64,000 nt of DNA from Rhodospirillaceae bacterium (GTDB lineage Bacteria; Pseudomonadota; Alphaproteobacteria; DSM-16000; Inquilinaceae): positions 73,728-137,727 of the forward strand of contig JACKIG010000014.1 of NCBI GenBank assembly GCA_020638595.1. Direction: 5' to 3'. Of this stretch, positions 28,312 through 37,682 are shown one piece after another (the first letter of the stretch is position 1; the number at the start of each line of letters is the position of its first letter). The notes under the pieces were generated by a model. It saw nothing but the letters and a program-made list of their open reading frames with translations, was not told where the DNA came from and searched no databases. Both the position numbers and the translations under genes were made by a program.

Positions 28312-28388
28312 AGCCTGACCCGATGCCGCGCTCTTTTAAATAGGGCGGGTTTCAGACATCAACCCGAATGAGCCGGGGGGAGGTTGCC

Positions 28389-29117
28389 ATGGAAACGAGA
28401 CTGGATGAAATCGCCGACGGTATCTATCGGCTGTCCACCTTTGTGGCCGAGGTTGCCCCGCCGGCCGGGTTCACCTTCAACCAGTTCCTGCTGATGGCGG
28501 ACGAGCCGCTGCTATTCCACTGCGGGATGCGGGGGATGTTCCCGTCCGTCTCGGCGGCGGTGGCCCGGCTGCTGCCGACGGATCGCCTGCGCTGGATCAG
28601 CTTCGGCCATGTCGAGGCCGATGAATCCGGCGCCATGAACCAGTGGCTGGCCGCGGCACCCCAGGCCCAGGTGGCCCATGGGCGTATCGCCTGCATGGTA
28701 TCGCTGAACGACCTGGCCGACCGCGCGCCGCGCGTCCTGGACGACGGCGAGGTCATCGACCTGGGGGGCAAGCGTGTCCGCTACATCGACACGCCCCACA
28801 TTCCCCACGGCTGGGAGGCGGGGCTGCTGTTCGAGGAAGTGACCGGAACCCTGTTGTGCGGCGACCTGTTCACCCATGTCGGCAACGGACCGGCGCTGGT
28901 CGATACCGACATCGTCGGTCCCGCGATCGCGGCGGAGGACGCGTTCCGTGCCTCAAGCCTGACGCCGTCGATGGGGCGGACGATCCGCGGCCTTGCGGAC
29001 CTTGTGCCCACGACCCTGGCGGTGATGCACGGATCGTCGCTGGCCGGTGCGGCGGGGGAGGCTCTGGTGGCCCTCGGCAACCACTATGACGGCCGCCTGC
29101 GCGCCGCCTTGGCGTGA
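28389..29117 (+). CDS. flavodiiron-like metallo-beta-lactamase-fold protein
   Basis: This 242-residue protein is a stand-alone metallo-beta-lactamase-like domain related to the diiron domain of flavodiiron proteins. The first ligand motif reads FGHVEADESG (H-x-E-x-D), as in the ODP family, instead of HxHxDH. DTPHIPHGWEAG, CGDLFTHVG and VMHGSS supply further ligands. Flavodiiron proteins reduce O2 or NO, but this one lacks the flavodoxin domain, so it may be a sensor or need a partner flavoprotein. A strong GGGGGGAGG site precedes the ATG. Confidence 0.82.
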   Translation: METRLDEIADGIYRLSTFVAEVAPPAGFTFNQFLLMADEPLLFHCGMRGMFPSVSAAVARLLPTDRLRWISFGHVEADESGAMNQWLAAAPQAQVAHGRIACMVSLNDLADRAPRVLDDGEVIDLGGKRVRYIDTPHIPHGWEAGLLFEEVTGTLLCGDLFTHVGNGPALVDTDIVGPAIAAEDAFRASSLTPSMGRTIRGLADLVPTTLAVMHGSSLAGAAGEALVALGNHYDGRLRAALA

Positions 29118-29158
29118 TCCGGCCGCAACCCGGCGGGTCCCGCCACGCGTTGCCGTCG

Positions 29159-29863
29159 TCAGGCCCCCGTATCGCGCAGACCCGCGCGCACGTCGGCGTA
29201 CCAATCGGCCGCCCAGTCCCTCAGCCGTGCCGCGACGGCGCTGCGCGCCGGATCGGCAGCAACGGCGGCACGCGACCAGTCCTGCGGCAGCCACACCGCC
29301 CCGTTCGGCGCCGGGGCGATCAGGTCCGGGTTCCAATAGTATTCCACGACGATCCGCCGATGCCGGTCGGCGAACTGATAGCGTGGCCCGATCATCGTTG
29401 CCGGCAGGAACAGCTGTTGCGCCTGTGCGCTGCGCCGCAGGGCGAGGGTCGACGCCGCCGGATCGTCCAGGGTGCCCAGACTGATCGCGCGAATGTGCCA
29501 GCACCGCCGGACCTCGCCGCTGCCGGCATCGGCGGCGTAGAGATACCCCGGGTCGTCGCAGCGCCGGAAGGGACGCGCGGTGTCCCCCGTGCGGTCGACC
29601 GACACATAGACCAGCCGGTCGATGACGCCCGCATGGGTGCTGGTCAGCACGATGCGGGTGGCATCCGGATGGGTGGAGGCATCGGCCCCCGCCGTCCATG
29701 GCCCCGGCGGCAGCGGCACGCTGATGCCCTGGACAGTGAGGGAACCCGTGAAGGTCTGTCCTTGCCGATCCGACGGTGCCGGGCCGACGAGGGGCGATCC
29801 GGCGCAGCCGGCCACCGCCACCGCGATCGCGCCGGCCAGGACGAGGGACCTCAATAGGGCCAT
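29159..29863 (-). CDS. lipoprotein of unknown function
   Basis: This is a 234-residue predicted lipoprotein. A hydrophobic N-terminus (LLRSLVLAGAIAVAVAGC) ends in a lipobox with acylated Cys near residue 19. The mature protein has repeated beta-strand-like segments and two further Cys (RRCDDPGYL, RRCWHIRA). The start at 29863 overlaps the end of the FecR-domain gene by 13 bases and has GGGAG upstream, so the two are translationally coupled. I recognise no family. Confidence 0.72.
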   Translation of the reverse strand: MALLRSLVLAGAIAVAVAGCAGSPLVGPAPSDRQGQTFTGSLTVQGISVPLPPGPWTAGADASTHPDATRIVLTSTHAGVIDRLVYVSVDRTGDTARPFRRCDDPGYLYAADAGSGEVRRCWHIRAISLGTLDDPAASTLALRRSAQAQQLFLPATMIGPRYQFADRHRRIVVEYYWNPDLIAPAPNGAVWLPQDWSRAAVAADPARSAVAARLRDWAADWYADVRAGLRDTGA

Positions 29864-30663
29864 GGCGATCGCTCCCGGCCGGGCGGCGTGGGCGGCGGCT
29901 CGCACCCGCCGCCGCCGGCGCAGGTGGGCGACTCCGGCCGGTCGGCCAGGCGGCCGGCCGCCGCCGTCGCCGCCGCTCGCCGGGCCGCGGTGTCTGCATA
30001 GCGCACGGGCGGCAGCGTCGCCGCCGGCAGGCCGAACAGTGCAAGCGAGGCGTTCAGGCCCGCGACCTCCGGCACGGTGCCGGTGACGGCGGCCGTGCGC
30101 ACCGCACCGGCCGGCGTCACGGTGATCGACTGTCCGGCCGGCACATCGGTGCTGCCGCCGGCATTCGGCCGCACCGTCACCAGCCCGTCCTCCACGATCA
30201 CCGTCGTCGTGCCGTCGGGTGCGACAATCACGACGAAGGTCGTGCCGCGCACGCCGATCGCCGTCGTCGGTGTGCGGATCTCATAGGCCGCGCTTGGCAG
30301 GGTGCCGGACACGAAGCGCATCGCGCCCAGCGAGAAGCGCATGACCACGCGCGACGCGCCCGGGTCGGGGTCGTAGACGACCTGATCCAGGGTCAGGTCG
30401 GCATTGGCGCTCAGCGACAGGGTCGTCCGGTCGAGGAAGACCAGTTGCGAGGCGCTGTCGGCGCCGGTGCGCACGCGCTCGCGGAAGAACACGTCGTCGC
30501 CCTGCACGTGGCGCCAGGTTTGCCCGGCCAGCCGGCCTTCGACGGAGCGCACGACCAGCGTCGTGTCGCCGATATCCTCGGCCGCGGCGGGTTGCGCCTG
30601 GGCAGCGTCCATGCCGACGACCGTGACAGCCAGGGCGGCCGCCATCACGAGACAGGGTCTCAC
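29851..30663 (-). CDS. FecR-domain periplasmic protein
   Basis: This 270-residue protein has a signal peptide (residues 1-23, ending AQA). The FecR domain spans about residues 40-180: DDVFFRERVRTGADSASQLVFLDRTTLSLSANADLTLD, then RTPTTAIGVRGTTFVV. The tail is Pro/Gly-rich. FecR domains transmit signals from outer-membrane receptors, or bind glycans in non-sigma versions. No sigma factor or TonB receptor is adjacent, so the classic iron-uptake role is unlikely. It is coupled to the downstream lipoprotein and divergent from liuC. Confidence 0.85.
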   Translation of the reverse strand: MRPCLVMAAALAVTVVGMDAAQAQPAAAEDIGDTTLVVRSVEGRLAGQTWRHVQGDDVFFRERVRTGADSASQLVFLDRTTLSLSANADLTLDQVVYDPDPGASRVVMRFSLGAMRFVSGTLPSAAYEIRTPTTAIGVRGTTFVVIVAPDGTTTVIVEDGLVTVRPNAGGSTDVPAGQSITVTPAGAVRTAAVTGTVPEVAGLNASLALFGLPAATLPPVRYADTAARRAAATAAAGRLADRPESPTCAGGGGCEPPPTPPGRERSPWPY

Positions 30664-30777
30664 TTCGGCCTCCGATCGCTCTCCTGACCTTTATTCAGTC
30701 TAGGCGTTCCTCTACCAGTTGCGTCATGTCGAGAATTCACGGCGATACGCCGGCACACGAGGGGGGAGGAGGCAGAC

Positions 30778-31569
30778 ATGGACGAACAAGCGATCCTGGT
30801 AGACCGGGCGGACGGCGTGGCAACGGTGACGCTGAACCGGCCATCGGTGCACAACGCCTTCAACGATGCCGTCATCGCCGAGATGACCGGGGTGCTGGAG
30901 CGGCTCGGCGCCGACCCGGCCTTGCGGGTCCTGGTACTGCGGGCCAACGGCAAGAGCTTCTCCGCCGGGGCCGATCTCGGCTGGATGCAGCGCATGGCCG
31001 GCTACAGCCGGGACGAGAACCTGGCGGACGCCCGGGCGCTGGCGCGGCTGATGCACGTGCTGGACCGCGTGCCCGTGCCGACGGTGGCCCTGGTCCAGGG
31101 CGCGGCCTTCGGCGGGGGGGTCGGCCTGATCGCCTGCTGCGACATTGCCATCGCCGCGGATACGGCGACCTTCGCGCTGACGGAGGTCAAGCTCGGCATC
31201 ATCCCGGCCGTCATCTCGCCCTTCGTCGTGCAGGCCATCGGCGTGCGGGCGGCGCGCCGCTATCTGCTGTCGGCCGAGCGGTTCGACGCGGCGGAGGCGT
31301 ACCGGCTGGGGCTGGTGCATCGGGTGGTGGCGCCCGAGACACTGGAAGAGGCATTGGCCGACCAGCTCCGCCGGCTGTTCGACTGCGGGCCGCAGGCGCA
31401 GCGCGAGGCCAAGGACCTGATCTTCGCCGTCGCCCACCGTCCACCGGCGGACCTGGCGGAGGAGACGGCCGCCCGCATCGCCCGCGTACGTGCCAGTGCG
31501 GAGGGGCGGGAAGGTGTCGGCGCCTTCCTGGAGCGGCGCAAGCCCGCGTGGCAGGCCGGGGAGAGCTGA
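30778..31569 (+). CDS. liuC: methylglutaconyl-CoA hydratase (enoyl-CoA hydratase family)
   Basis: This 263-residue crotonase-fold protein has an oxyanion-hole GKSFSAGADLGWMQRM segment and LVQGAAFGGGVGLIACCD. The LTEVKLGIIPAVISPFVVQAIG region is typical of LiuC-type hydratases acting on 3-methylglutaconyl-CoA. It directly precedes the carboxylase alpha gene (106 bases), supporting a role in leucine catabolism. GGGGGGAGG precedes the ATG. A general enoyl-CoA hydratase is the alternative. Confidence 0.85.
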   Translation: MDEQAILVDRADGVATVTLNRPSVHNAFNDAVIAEMTGVLERLGADPALRVLVLRANGKSFSAGADLGWMQRMAGYSRDENLADARALARLMHVLDRVPVPTVALVQGAAFGGGVGLIACCDIAIAADTATFALTEVKLGIIPAVISPFVVQAIGVRAARRYLLSAERFDAAEAYRLGLVHRVVAPETLEEALADQLRRLFDCGPQAQREAKDLIFAVAHRPPADLAEETAARIARVRASAEGREGVGAFLERRKPAWQAGES

Positions 31570-31674
31570 CCGGCGTACCGGCCGCCCCGCTATCGCGGCA
31601 CTGGCTTGGTCCCCGGCCGCCCGCTATCGTGCGAGGGGCGGGCCGGTGGCCGGCCCCGCCAAGCCCGTGGGCAC

Positions 31675-33681
31675 ATGTCGATGTTCAGCAAGCTCCTGAT
31701 CGCCAACCGCGGAGAGATCGCCTGCCGCATCATGCGCACGGCCCGCCGGCTGGGCCTGCGCACCGTCGCCGTCTATTCCGAGGCCGACGCCCACGCCCTG
31801 CACGTGCAGGCGGCCGACGAGGCCTATCTGATCGGTCCGGCGCCGGCGGCCGAGAGCTATCTGCGCGCTCAGGCCATCCTCGAGGTCGCCCGCCGTGCCG
31901 GGGCCGATGCCGTCCACCCCGGCTACGGCTTCCTGTCGGAGAATGCGGACTTCGCGGACGCATGTGCTGCGGCCGGGATCGCCTTCGTCGGGCCACCGCC
32001 GGCGGCGATCCGGGCGATGGGCGGCAAGAGCGCCGCCAAGGCGCTGCTGGGGGCGGCCGGCGTGCCCCTGGTGCCGGGCTATCACGGCGACGACCAGTCC
32101 GACACGCGCCTGGCCGCCGAAGCGGCGGAGATCGGCTTTCCCGTCCTGATCAAGGCGTCGGCCGGCGGCGGCGGCAAGGGCATGCGGGTGGTGGAGACGG
32201 CCGGCGGCTTTGCCGATGCCCTGGCGGGCGCGCGGCGGGAAGCGATGGCCGCCTTCGGCGACGATGTCGTGCTGGTCGAGAAGTACCTGACCCGCCCGCG
32301 GCATGTGGAAATCCAGGTGCTGGCCGATGCCCACGGCACGGTGCTGCACCTGTTTGAGCGCGATTGTTCCATCCAGCGGCGCCACCAGAAGGTGCTGGAG
32401 GAGGCGCCGGCCCCGGGCCTTGACCATGCCACCCGGCGGGCAATGGGCGAAGCCGCCGTCGCCGCCGCCATGGCGGTCGGCTATGTCAATGCCGGCACCT
32501 GCGAGTTCCTGTTGGACGAGGACGGCCGCTTCTACTTCATGGAGATGAACACCCGCCTGCAGGTCGAACATGCGGTGACGGAGTACATCACCGGCCTCGA
32601 TCTGGTGGAATGGCAGCTGCGCATCGCCGCCGGCGAACCCCTGTCGTTCGGCCAGGACCGCCTGGCGGTCGACGGGCACGCCATCGAGGTGCGGATCTAT
32701 GCCGAGGATCCCGCCCGCAACTTCCTGCCGTCGACGGGGACGTTGCGCCATCTCAGCCTGCCGGCGGAAGGGTTGCACCTTCGCCTGGATACCGGCGTGG
32801 CGCGCGGCGACGCCATCACCATCCACTACGATCCGATGATCGCCAAGCTGATCGTCTGGGACCGCGACCGGGCTGCGGCGGTAACGCGGCTGCGCCGGGC
32901 GCTGGAGGAAACGCATATCCTGGGCGTGGCCAGCAATCTCGACTTCCTCAGCGCCATCGCGCGGCACCCGGCCTTTGCCGCGGCCGACCTGGACACCCGC
33001 TTCATCGACCGCAACGCCGATGCGCTGCTGCCGCATGCGCGGCCGGCGACGGACGAGATCCTGGCGCTTGCGACCCTCGGCATCCTCGCCGACCGGCGGC
33101 GGCGTTCGGCCGAGGCGGCCGAACGGTCCGGCGACCCGTATTCGCCCTGGCATCTGGCCAGCGGCTGGCGACTGAATGACGAGGCGCAAGAGCATCTGAC
33201 CTTCCGCGATGCCGGCGAGGAGGTGCACGTCGTCGTCCACTACCGCCGCGACGGCAGCTTCCGTCTCAACCTGCCCGGCGGCGCGCTCACCGCGACGGCG
33301 GAGATCGGCGAGGATGGCCGCCTGGATGCCGAGCTGGACGGCGTGCGCCGCCGCGCCACCGTGGTGCGCCACGGCCTGGACCTGGCGGTACTGACCCATG
33401 GCGGGACCCATCGCCTTTCCCTGATCGACCCGATCGCCGAGGCCGAGGCGGTGGAAGCCGCCGGCGGCCGGCTGACGGCGCCGATGCCGGGCAAGATCGT
33501 CAGCGTGCTGGTCGATGCCGGACAGGTGGTGGAAAAGGGAACCCCGATGATCGTGCTGGAGGCGATGAAGATGGAGCACACGGTGGTCGCGCCCACCGAC
33601 GGCACCGTCACCGCCGTCCCGTTCGCCGCCGGTGAGCAGGTGGAGGAAGGGGTGGAGCTGATCGGCTTCCAGCCTGTCTGA
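31675..33681 (+). CDS. mccA: methylcrotonyl-CoA carboxylase alpha subunit (biotin-containing)
   Basis: This 668-residue biotin-dependent carboxylase subunit has a biotin carboxylase N-domain (FSKLLIANRGEIACRIMRT), an ATP-grasp domain (SAGGGGKGMRVV, MEMNTRLQVEHAVTE) and the C-terminal biotinyl domain with biotin attached at K632 in EAMKMEH. It carboxylates biotin, which MccB transfers to 3-methylcrotonyl-CoA. It follows liuC on the same strand. The ATG at 31675 (MSMFSK) or at 31681 could be used. Confidence 0.93.
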   Translation: MSMFSKLLIANRGEIACRIMRTARRLGLRTVAVYSEADAHALHVQAADEAYLIGPAPAAESYLRAQAILEVARRAGADAVHPGYGFLSENADFADACAAAGIAFVGPPPAAIRAMGGKSAAKALLGAAGVPLVPGYHGDDQSDTRLAAEAAEIGFPVLIKASAGGGGKGMRVVETAGGFADALAGARREAMAAFGDDVVLVEKYLTRPRHVEIQVLADAHGTVLHLFERDCSIQRRHQKVLEEAPAPGLDHATRRAMGEAAVAAAMAVGYVNAGTCEFLLDEDGRFYFMEMNTRLQVEHAVTEYITGLDLVEWQLRIAAGEPLSFGQDRLAVDGHAIEVRIYAEDPARNFLPSTGTLRHLSLPAEGLHLRLDTGVARGDAITIHYDPMIAKLIVWDRDRAAAVTRLRRALEETHILGVASNLDFLSAIARHPAFAAADLDTRFIDRNADALLPHARPATDEILALATLGILADRRRRSAEAAERSGDPYSPWHLASGWRLNDEAQEHLTFRDAGEEVHVVVHYRRDGSFRLNLPGGALTATAEIGEDGRLDAELDGVRRRATVVRHGLDLAVLTHGGTHRLSLIDPIAEAEAVEAAGGRLTAPMPGKIVSVLVDAGQVVEKGTPMIVLEAMKMEHTVVAPTDGTVTAVPFAAGEQVEEGVELIGFQPV

Positions 33682-33697
33682 CCGCAGGGGCAGATCG

Positions 33698-34288
33698 ATG
33701 CGCCTTTTCAGACGCCGTCGGCGGACCGCCCGTCCGCGCGATCCCCGCCGGCGCGAGCCCCGCCCGGACCGGCCGGCCACCGACACGCTCGCCCGGCGCG
33801 GCACGCGCCGCCTGCGCTGGCTGGTCGGGCCGGCCCTGGTGGGGACGCTGGCGTTGCTGGCGGCGGGCATCGGCCTGCCGACGCTGTCGGTCGAAACCTT
33901 TCCGCTGATCGAGGACAGCGTTTCGGTGTGGGAAGGCCTGGGCGTGCTGTGGGACGACGACCAGTATTTCCTGTTCGTCGTGCTGCTGGTGTTCTCGCTG
34001 CTGTTTCCCAGCGTGAAACTGGTATTGGCGCTGTGGGTGTGGGAATTCGCCGACCTTCAGCGACGATCACCGTTGCGGCTGGTGGCGATGCTCGACGCCA
34101 CGGCCAAATGGTCGATGCTGGATGTGCTGGTGATCGCCGTGATCGTCGCGTCGCTGAACCTGACGGTCATCAGCGGTGTGGAAGTGCACCCCGGCCTCTA
34201 TCTCTTCACCGCGGCGATCGTGTTCTCGAAGGTGCTGATCTCATGGCTGAAGGGGCGCCTCAACGCGGCGGCCCCTTCACCCGATTGA
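33698..34288 (+). CDS. paraquat-inducible protein A (PqiA-like) membrane protein
   Basis: This 196-residue protein has an Arg-rich N-terminus (residues 1-40) and about four membrane helices. It contains the PqiA-domain signature KWSMLDVLVIAVIVASLNL. PqiA proteins work with MCE-domain PqiB/PqiC in lipid transport between membranes, but no pqiB is adjacent. It begins 17 bases after mccA, so co-transcription is possible. The length corresponds to a single PqiA domain, as is common in alphaproteobacteria. Confidence 0.85.
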   Translation: MRLFRRRRRTARPRDPRRREPRPDRPATDTLARRGTRRLRWLVGPALVGTLALLAAGIGLPTLSVETFPLIEDSVSVWEGLGVLWDDDQYFLFVVLLVFSLLFPSVKLVLALWVWEFADLQRRSPLRLVAMLDATAKWSMLDVLVIAVIVASLNLTVISGVEVHPGLYLFTAAIVFSKVLISWLKGRLNAAAPSPD

Positions 34289-34313
34289 GCGGCCGGTGGC
34301 TCGGCCATGCGGA

Positions 34314-34553
34314 TTACGTCGCCGGCTGCTCCGTCGGCGCGTCGCCGTTGCCGTTGCCCGGCTCGGCGAAATCCTGATATTCGCGGCGCCGGTTCTTCTC
34401 CGCCCAGCGCGAGACGCGCTCCGCGGCTTCGTCCAGCGACTTGGCCTGGCGCTCGGCCCACGGAATGACGTGGTCCTTGGCCAGTCGATGGCCCAAGGTG
34501 GCGCCGACCCCCGCGACCGTGGCCACGGCGAACCATGCAATCAGTGGCGGCAT
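34314..34553 (-). CDS. small single-pass membrane protein
   Basis: This 79-residue protein has one N-terminal membrane helix (about residues 4-22), an amphipathic charged helix (AERQAKSLDEAAERVSRWAEKNRR) and a disordered tail. It is convergent with the PqiA-like gene. The family is unrecognised, but the composition and GC-rich codon use look like a real gene. Confidence 0.6.
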   Translation of the reverse strand: MPPLIAWFAVATVAGVGATLGHRLAKDHVIPWAERQAKSLDEAAERVSRWAEKNRRREYQDFAEPGNGNGDAPTEQPAT

Positions 34554-34626
34554 CTCCGGTCATCCTCTTCCTGATGAAACCAACGATCAGGACATGGGGG
34601 CACGGATGCCCGGGTTCAACCGCGCC

Positions 34627-35322
34627 TCAGTGCCGCGTCAGCAGCACCAGGCGCGTGGGCTGGTCGAACCAGAAGACGCCGTCGCGGGCGACCGCCGTCT
34701 CCTCGAAGCCGGCCCGCAGCTCTGCCTCCAGGCCCAGCACCTTGTCCCTGCGCGAGCGGTCGACATCGATCATGCGCTGGCGGAAGGCGGCGAAATCGGC
34801 CACATGGATCGGCGCCAGATAGACGAATTCCTGGGCCAGCGTGAGCTGCGGCAGGGCCGCGGCGGTGCGCAGGGCCTCATAGGCGATGCGCCGGATCTCC
34901 GTCTCGTCCTCGATGGGGCGGACCAGTTCGAAATAGGCACCCTCGGCGATCGGTTCGGTGACGTAGATCTGGCCGCCGGGCTTGACCACGCGCGCCGCGT
35001 CGGCCAGCGCGGGCACCATCGCCTCGGACGGGATGTGGTGCAGCGTGTTGGCGCAGACGACAGCGTCGACGCTGGCGTCGCCGAAGGGCAGCGCCTCGCC
35101 GAGGGCGACCAGATAGCGCTCGTCGCCCTGGCGGTCGACGGTGTCGGCACGCCTCAGCACATCGGGGTTGGGATCGATGCCGATGGCCGGGCTGGCACCC
35201 AGATGCGCCATGAAGCGCAGCAGTGCGCCGCCGCCGCAGCCGATCTCAACGACCGACCGGCCGGACAGCGGCAACAGTGCGCGCATGACCTCGGTGTGTT
35301 TGCGGGTGGGGGGCTCGCTCAT
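34627..35322 (-). CDS. class I SAM-dependent methyltransferase
   Basis: This 231-residue Methyltransf_11-type enzyme has motif I VVEIGCGGGALL (near residue 25), an acidic IGID residue binding SAM ribose, and VCANTLHHIPS after strand 4. The substrate is not identifiable. It is divergent from the acyl-CoA dehydrogenase at 35440. The ATG at 35322 is chosen as the family start, though no strong ribosome-binding site precedes it. Confidence 0.87.
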   Translation of the reverse strand: MSEPPTRKHTEVMRALLPLSGRSVVEIGCGGGALLRFMAHLGASPAIGIDPNPDVLRRADTVDRQGDERYLVALGEALPFGDASVDAVVCANTLHHIPSEAMVPALADAARVVKPGGQIYVTEPIAEGAYFELVRPIEDETEIRRIAYEALRTAAALPQLTLAQEFVYLAPIHVADFAAFRQRMIDVDRSRRDKVLGLEAELRAGFEETAVARDGVFWFDQPTRLVLLTRH

Positions 35323-35439
35323 GATGGCCGCAGGTATACGACCGATCGGCCTTGCAGCGCCAGTGGGGCGGACTAGGATCGCGCGACAAGGGCGCGGCGG
35401 GTACGCCGGACGCCAGGCGAAAAGGGGACGGAACCGACC

Positions 35440-36594
35440 ATGCCGGAAGAGGATTTTGCCGATATTCGCCGATCGGTGGCGGCGCTGTGCGCCGGGTTTC
35501 CAGGCGAATACTGGCGCGAACTCGACCGCGAGCGGCAGTATCCCAGCGCGTTCGTCGGCGCGCTGACCGAGGCCGGGTTCCTTGCGGCGCTGATCCCGGA
35601 AGACTACGGCGGCAGCGGCCTGCCGCTGGCCGCGGCGGCGGCGATTTTGGAGGAGATCCAGGCCTCCGGCTGCAACGGCGGGGCCTGCCACGCGCAAATG
35701 TATACGATGGGCACGATCCTCCGGCATGGCAGCGAGGCGCAGAAACAGGCCTGGCTGCCGGGGATCGCCAGCGGCGCGCTCAGGCTTCAGGCCTTCGGCG
35801 TGACCGAGCCGACCTCCGGCACCGACACCCTCTCCATCGCCACCACGGCGGTGCGGCATGGCGACCGCTTCGTCGTCAACGGCCAGAAGGTGTGGACCAG
35901 CCGGGCGGAGCATTCCGACCTGATGATCCTGCTGGCCCGCACGACCCCCAAAGAGCAGGTGGTGCGCCGCGGTGACGGCCTTTCGGTCTTCGTCGTCGAC
36001 CTGCGCGAGGCCGTCGGCAAGGGTGTCACCATCCGGCCGATTCGGGCGATGCTGAACCACGCCACCACCGAGGTCTTCTTCGACGACCTGGAAATCCCGG
36101 CGGAAAACCTGATCGGACAGCAGGACAAGGGCTTCCGCTACATCCTCGACGGCATGAATGCGGAGCGCATCCTGATCGCCGGCGAATGCGTCGGCGATGC
36201 CCGCTGGTTCATCGACAAGGCGACCGCCTATGCCGGCGAGCGGGTGGTGTTCGGGCGGCCCATCGGCCGGAACCAGGGCATCCAGTTCCCCATCGCGCGT
36301 GCCTATGCCGACATGCGCGCGGCCAAGCTGATGGTGCGCGAGGCGGCGTCGCTGTTCGACAGCGGCCAGCCCTGCGGGGCGGAAGCCAACATGGCCAAGC
36401 TGCTGGCCGCCGATGCGTCCTGGAAGGCGGCGGACATGTGCCTGCAGACCCATGGCGGCTTCGGCTTCGCCGAGGATTATGATGTGGAGCGCAAGTTCCG
36501 CGAGACCCGGCTCTATCAGGTGGCGCCGATCTCCACCAACCTGATCCTGGCCTATCTGGGCGAGCATGTGCTGGGGCTGCCGCGCTCGTACTGA
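35440..36594 (+). CDS. acyl-CoA dehydrogenase family protein
   Basis: This 384-residue acyl-CoA dehydrogenase-fold flavoenzyme has GVTEPTSGTDT and QKVWTSRAEHSDL lining the flavin and THGGFGFAEDYDVERKFRE near the C-terminus. The usual C-terminal catalytic Glu is absent (the segment reads YQVAPISTN). A candidate Glu lies in GMNAERILIAG, the alternative IVD-like site. Substrate is unknown. It is followed by a HAD dehalogenase-like gene after 37 bases, likely co-transcribed. Confidence 0.88.
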   Translation: MPEEDFADIRRSVAALCAGFPGEYWRELDRERQYPSAFVGALTEAGFLAALIPEDYGGSGLPLAAAAAILEEIQASGCNGGACHAQMYTMGTILRHGSEAQKQAWLPGIASGALRLQAFGVTEPTSGTDTLSIATTAVRHGDRFVVNGQKVWTSRAEHSDLMILLARTTPKEQVVRRGDGLSVFVVDLREAVGKGVTIRPIRAMLNHATTEVFFDDLEIPAENLIGQQDKGFRYILDGMNAERILIAGECVGDARWFIDKATAYAGERVVFGRPIGRNQGIQFPIARAYADMRAAKLMVREAASLFDSGQPCGAEANMAKLLAADASWKAADMCLQTHGGFGFAEDYDVERKFRETRLYQVAPISTNLILAYLGEHVLGLPRSY

Positions 36595-36631
36595 CGGTCA
36601 TCGCGGCATCGGAATGAGAAGGGGCAAGGCC

Positions 36632-37348
36632 ATGATCGATCCGTCCAGGATCCGCGCGCTGGCCTTCGACGTGTTCGGCACGGTCGTCGACTGGCGGTCC
36701 AGCATCATCCGCGAAGGTGCAGCATGGTCGCGCGACTATGGCATAGAGGCCGACTGGGCGGCCTTCGCCGATGCCTGGCGCGGCCTCTATCAGCCGGCGC
36801 TGTCGAAGGTCAGAAGCGGCGAGCTGCCGTGGACGCGGCTCGACGACCTGCACCGGATGGCGCTGGACCAGATCCTGCCGCAGTTCGGCCTTGCGCACCT
36901 GGACCGGGAAGCCCGCCGGCGCATCAACACCGTCTGGCATCGGCTGGACCCGTGGCCGGATTCCGTGGCCGGGCTCACGCGGCTGAAGGCGCGCCACATC
37001 GTGGCACCCGTGTCCAACGGCCACGTCGCGCTGATCGTCGCCATGGCCAAGCGCGCCGGGCTGCCATGGGACGTGGTGCTGGGGGCGGAGGTGGCGCAGG
37101 CCTACAAGCCCGACCCGGCCGTCTACCTGACCGCTGCCGACATGCTGGGGGTGGCGGCGGGCGAGATGATGATGGTGGCTGCCCACAATGGCGACCTGGC
37201 CGCCGCGCGCAGCCTGGGCCTGCGCACCGCCTTCGTGCGCCGGCCGACGGAATGGGGGCCGGGCCAGACCATCGACCTGGAGGCCGAGCCGGGCGCCGAC
37301 CTGGCCGTGGAGTCGATCGAGGAACTGGCCGACAGGCTCAATTGCTGA
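36632..37348 (+). CDS. haloacid dehalogenase type II family protein
   Basis: This 238-residue HAD hydrolase has nucleophile D13 in AFDVFGTVVDW, a PVSNGHVALI motif II, Lys in AQAYKPDPAVY, and AAHNGDLAAA, the pattern of L-2-haloacid dehalogenases. These replace a halogen on 2-haloacids with hydroxyl by inversion, although many homologues have other phosphatase-like roles. GAAGGGGCAAGG precedes the ATG at 36632. The 3' end overlaps the convergent DUF2794 gene by 11 bases. Confidence 0.87.
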   Translation: MIDPSRIRALAFDVFGTVVDWRSSIIREGAAWSRDYGIEADWAAFADAWRGLYQPALSKVRSGELPWTRLDDLHRMALDQILPQFGLAHLDREARRRINTVWHRLDPWPDSVAGLTRLKARHIVAPVSNGHVALIVAMAKRAGLPWDVVLGAEVAQAYKPDPAVYLTAADMLGVAAGEMMMVAAHNGDLAAARSLGLRTAFVRRPTEWGPGQTIDLEAEPGADLAVESIEELADRLNC

Positions 37349-37682
37349 TCAGCATCAGCGGCGGCGGGAACACGGCCAGCGCCTCGCCCAGCGTCGCCGT
37401 GCCGGCGATGCGGCTCTTGCCGTCGAAGACGGTGTATTTGGTGCCCTTCGCCGTGGCGTGCTTGGCGATCGTGTAGATCGGCCGGTCGTGCGTGTGGCGG
37501 AAGATGCTGAACAGCGCCATGCCTTCGGCATGGTCGATGGCGTAATCGCGCCATTCGCCGCTGGCGACCCTGACGGAATAGAGCGAGAGAAGCTGTGACA
37601 GTTCAGCGCGGGTGAAATAGACCCGCGACTTGCGCCGGCGTGCCTCCCGCCGATAGTCCGAAAGCCGGACGATGTGGTTCAT
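37338..37682 (-). CDS. DUF2794 protein
   Basis: This 114-residue alphaproteobacterial protein of unknown function matches DUF2794: FTRAELSQLLSLYSVRVASGEWRDYAIDHAEGMALFSIFR, then PIYTIAKHA and a C-terminal LGEALAVFPPPL. It is a conserved cytoplasmic protein without a defined role. It stands alone and is convergent with the HAD gene. Confidence 0.88.
   Translation of the reverse strand: MNHIVRLSDYRREARRRKSRVYFTRAELSQLLSLYSVRVASGEWRDYAIDHAEGMALFSIFRHTHDRPIYTIAKHATAKGTKYTVFDGKSRIAGTATLGEALAVFPPPLMLISN

Noticed and set aside
31624..33870. 748-codon minus-strand open frame
   Set aside because: Antisense to mccA; no motifs and biased composition.
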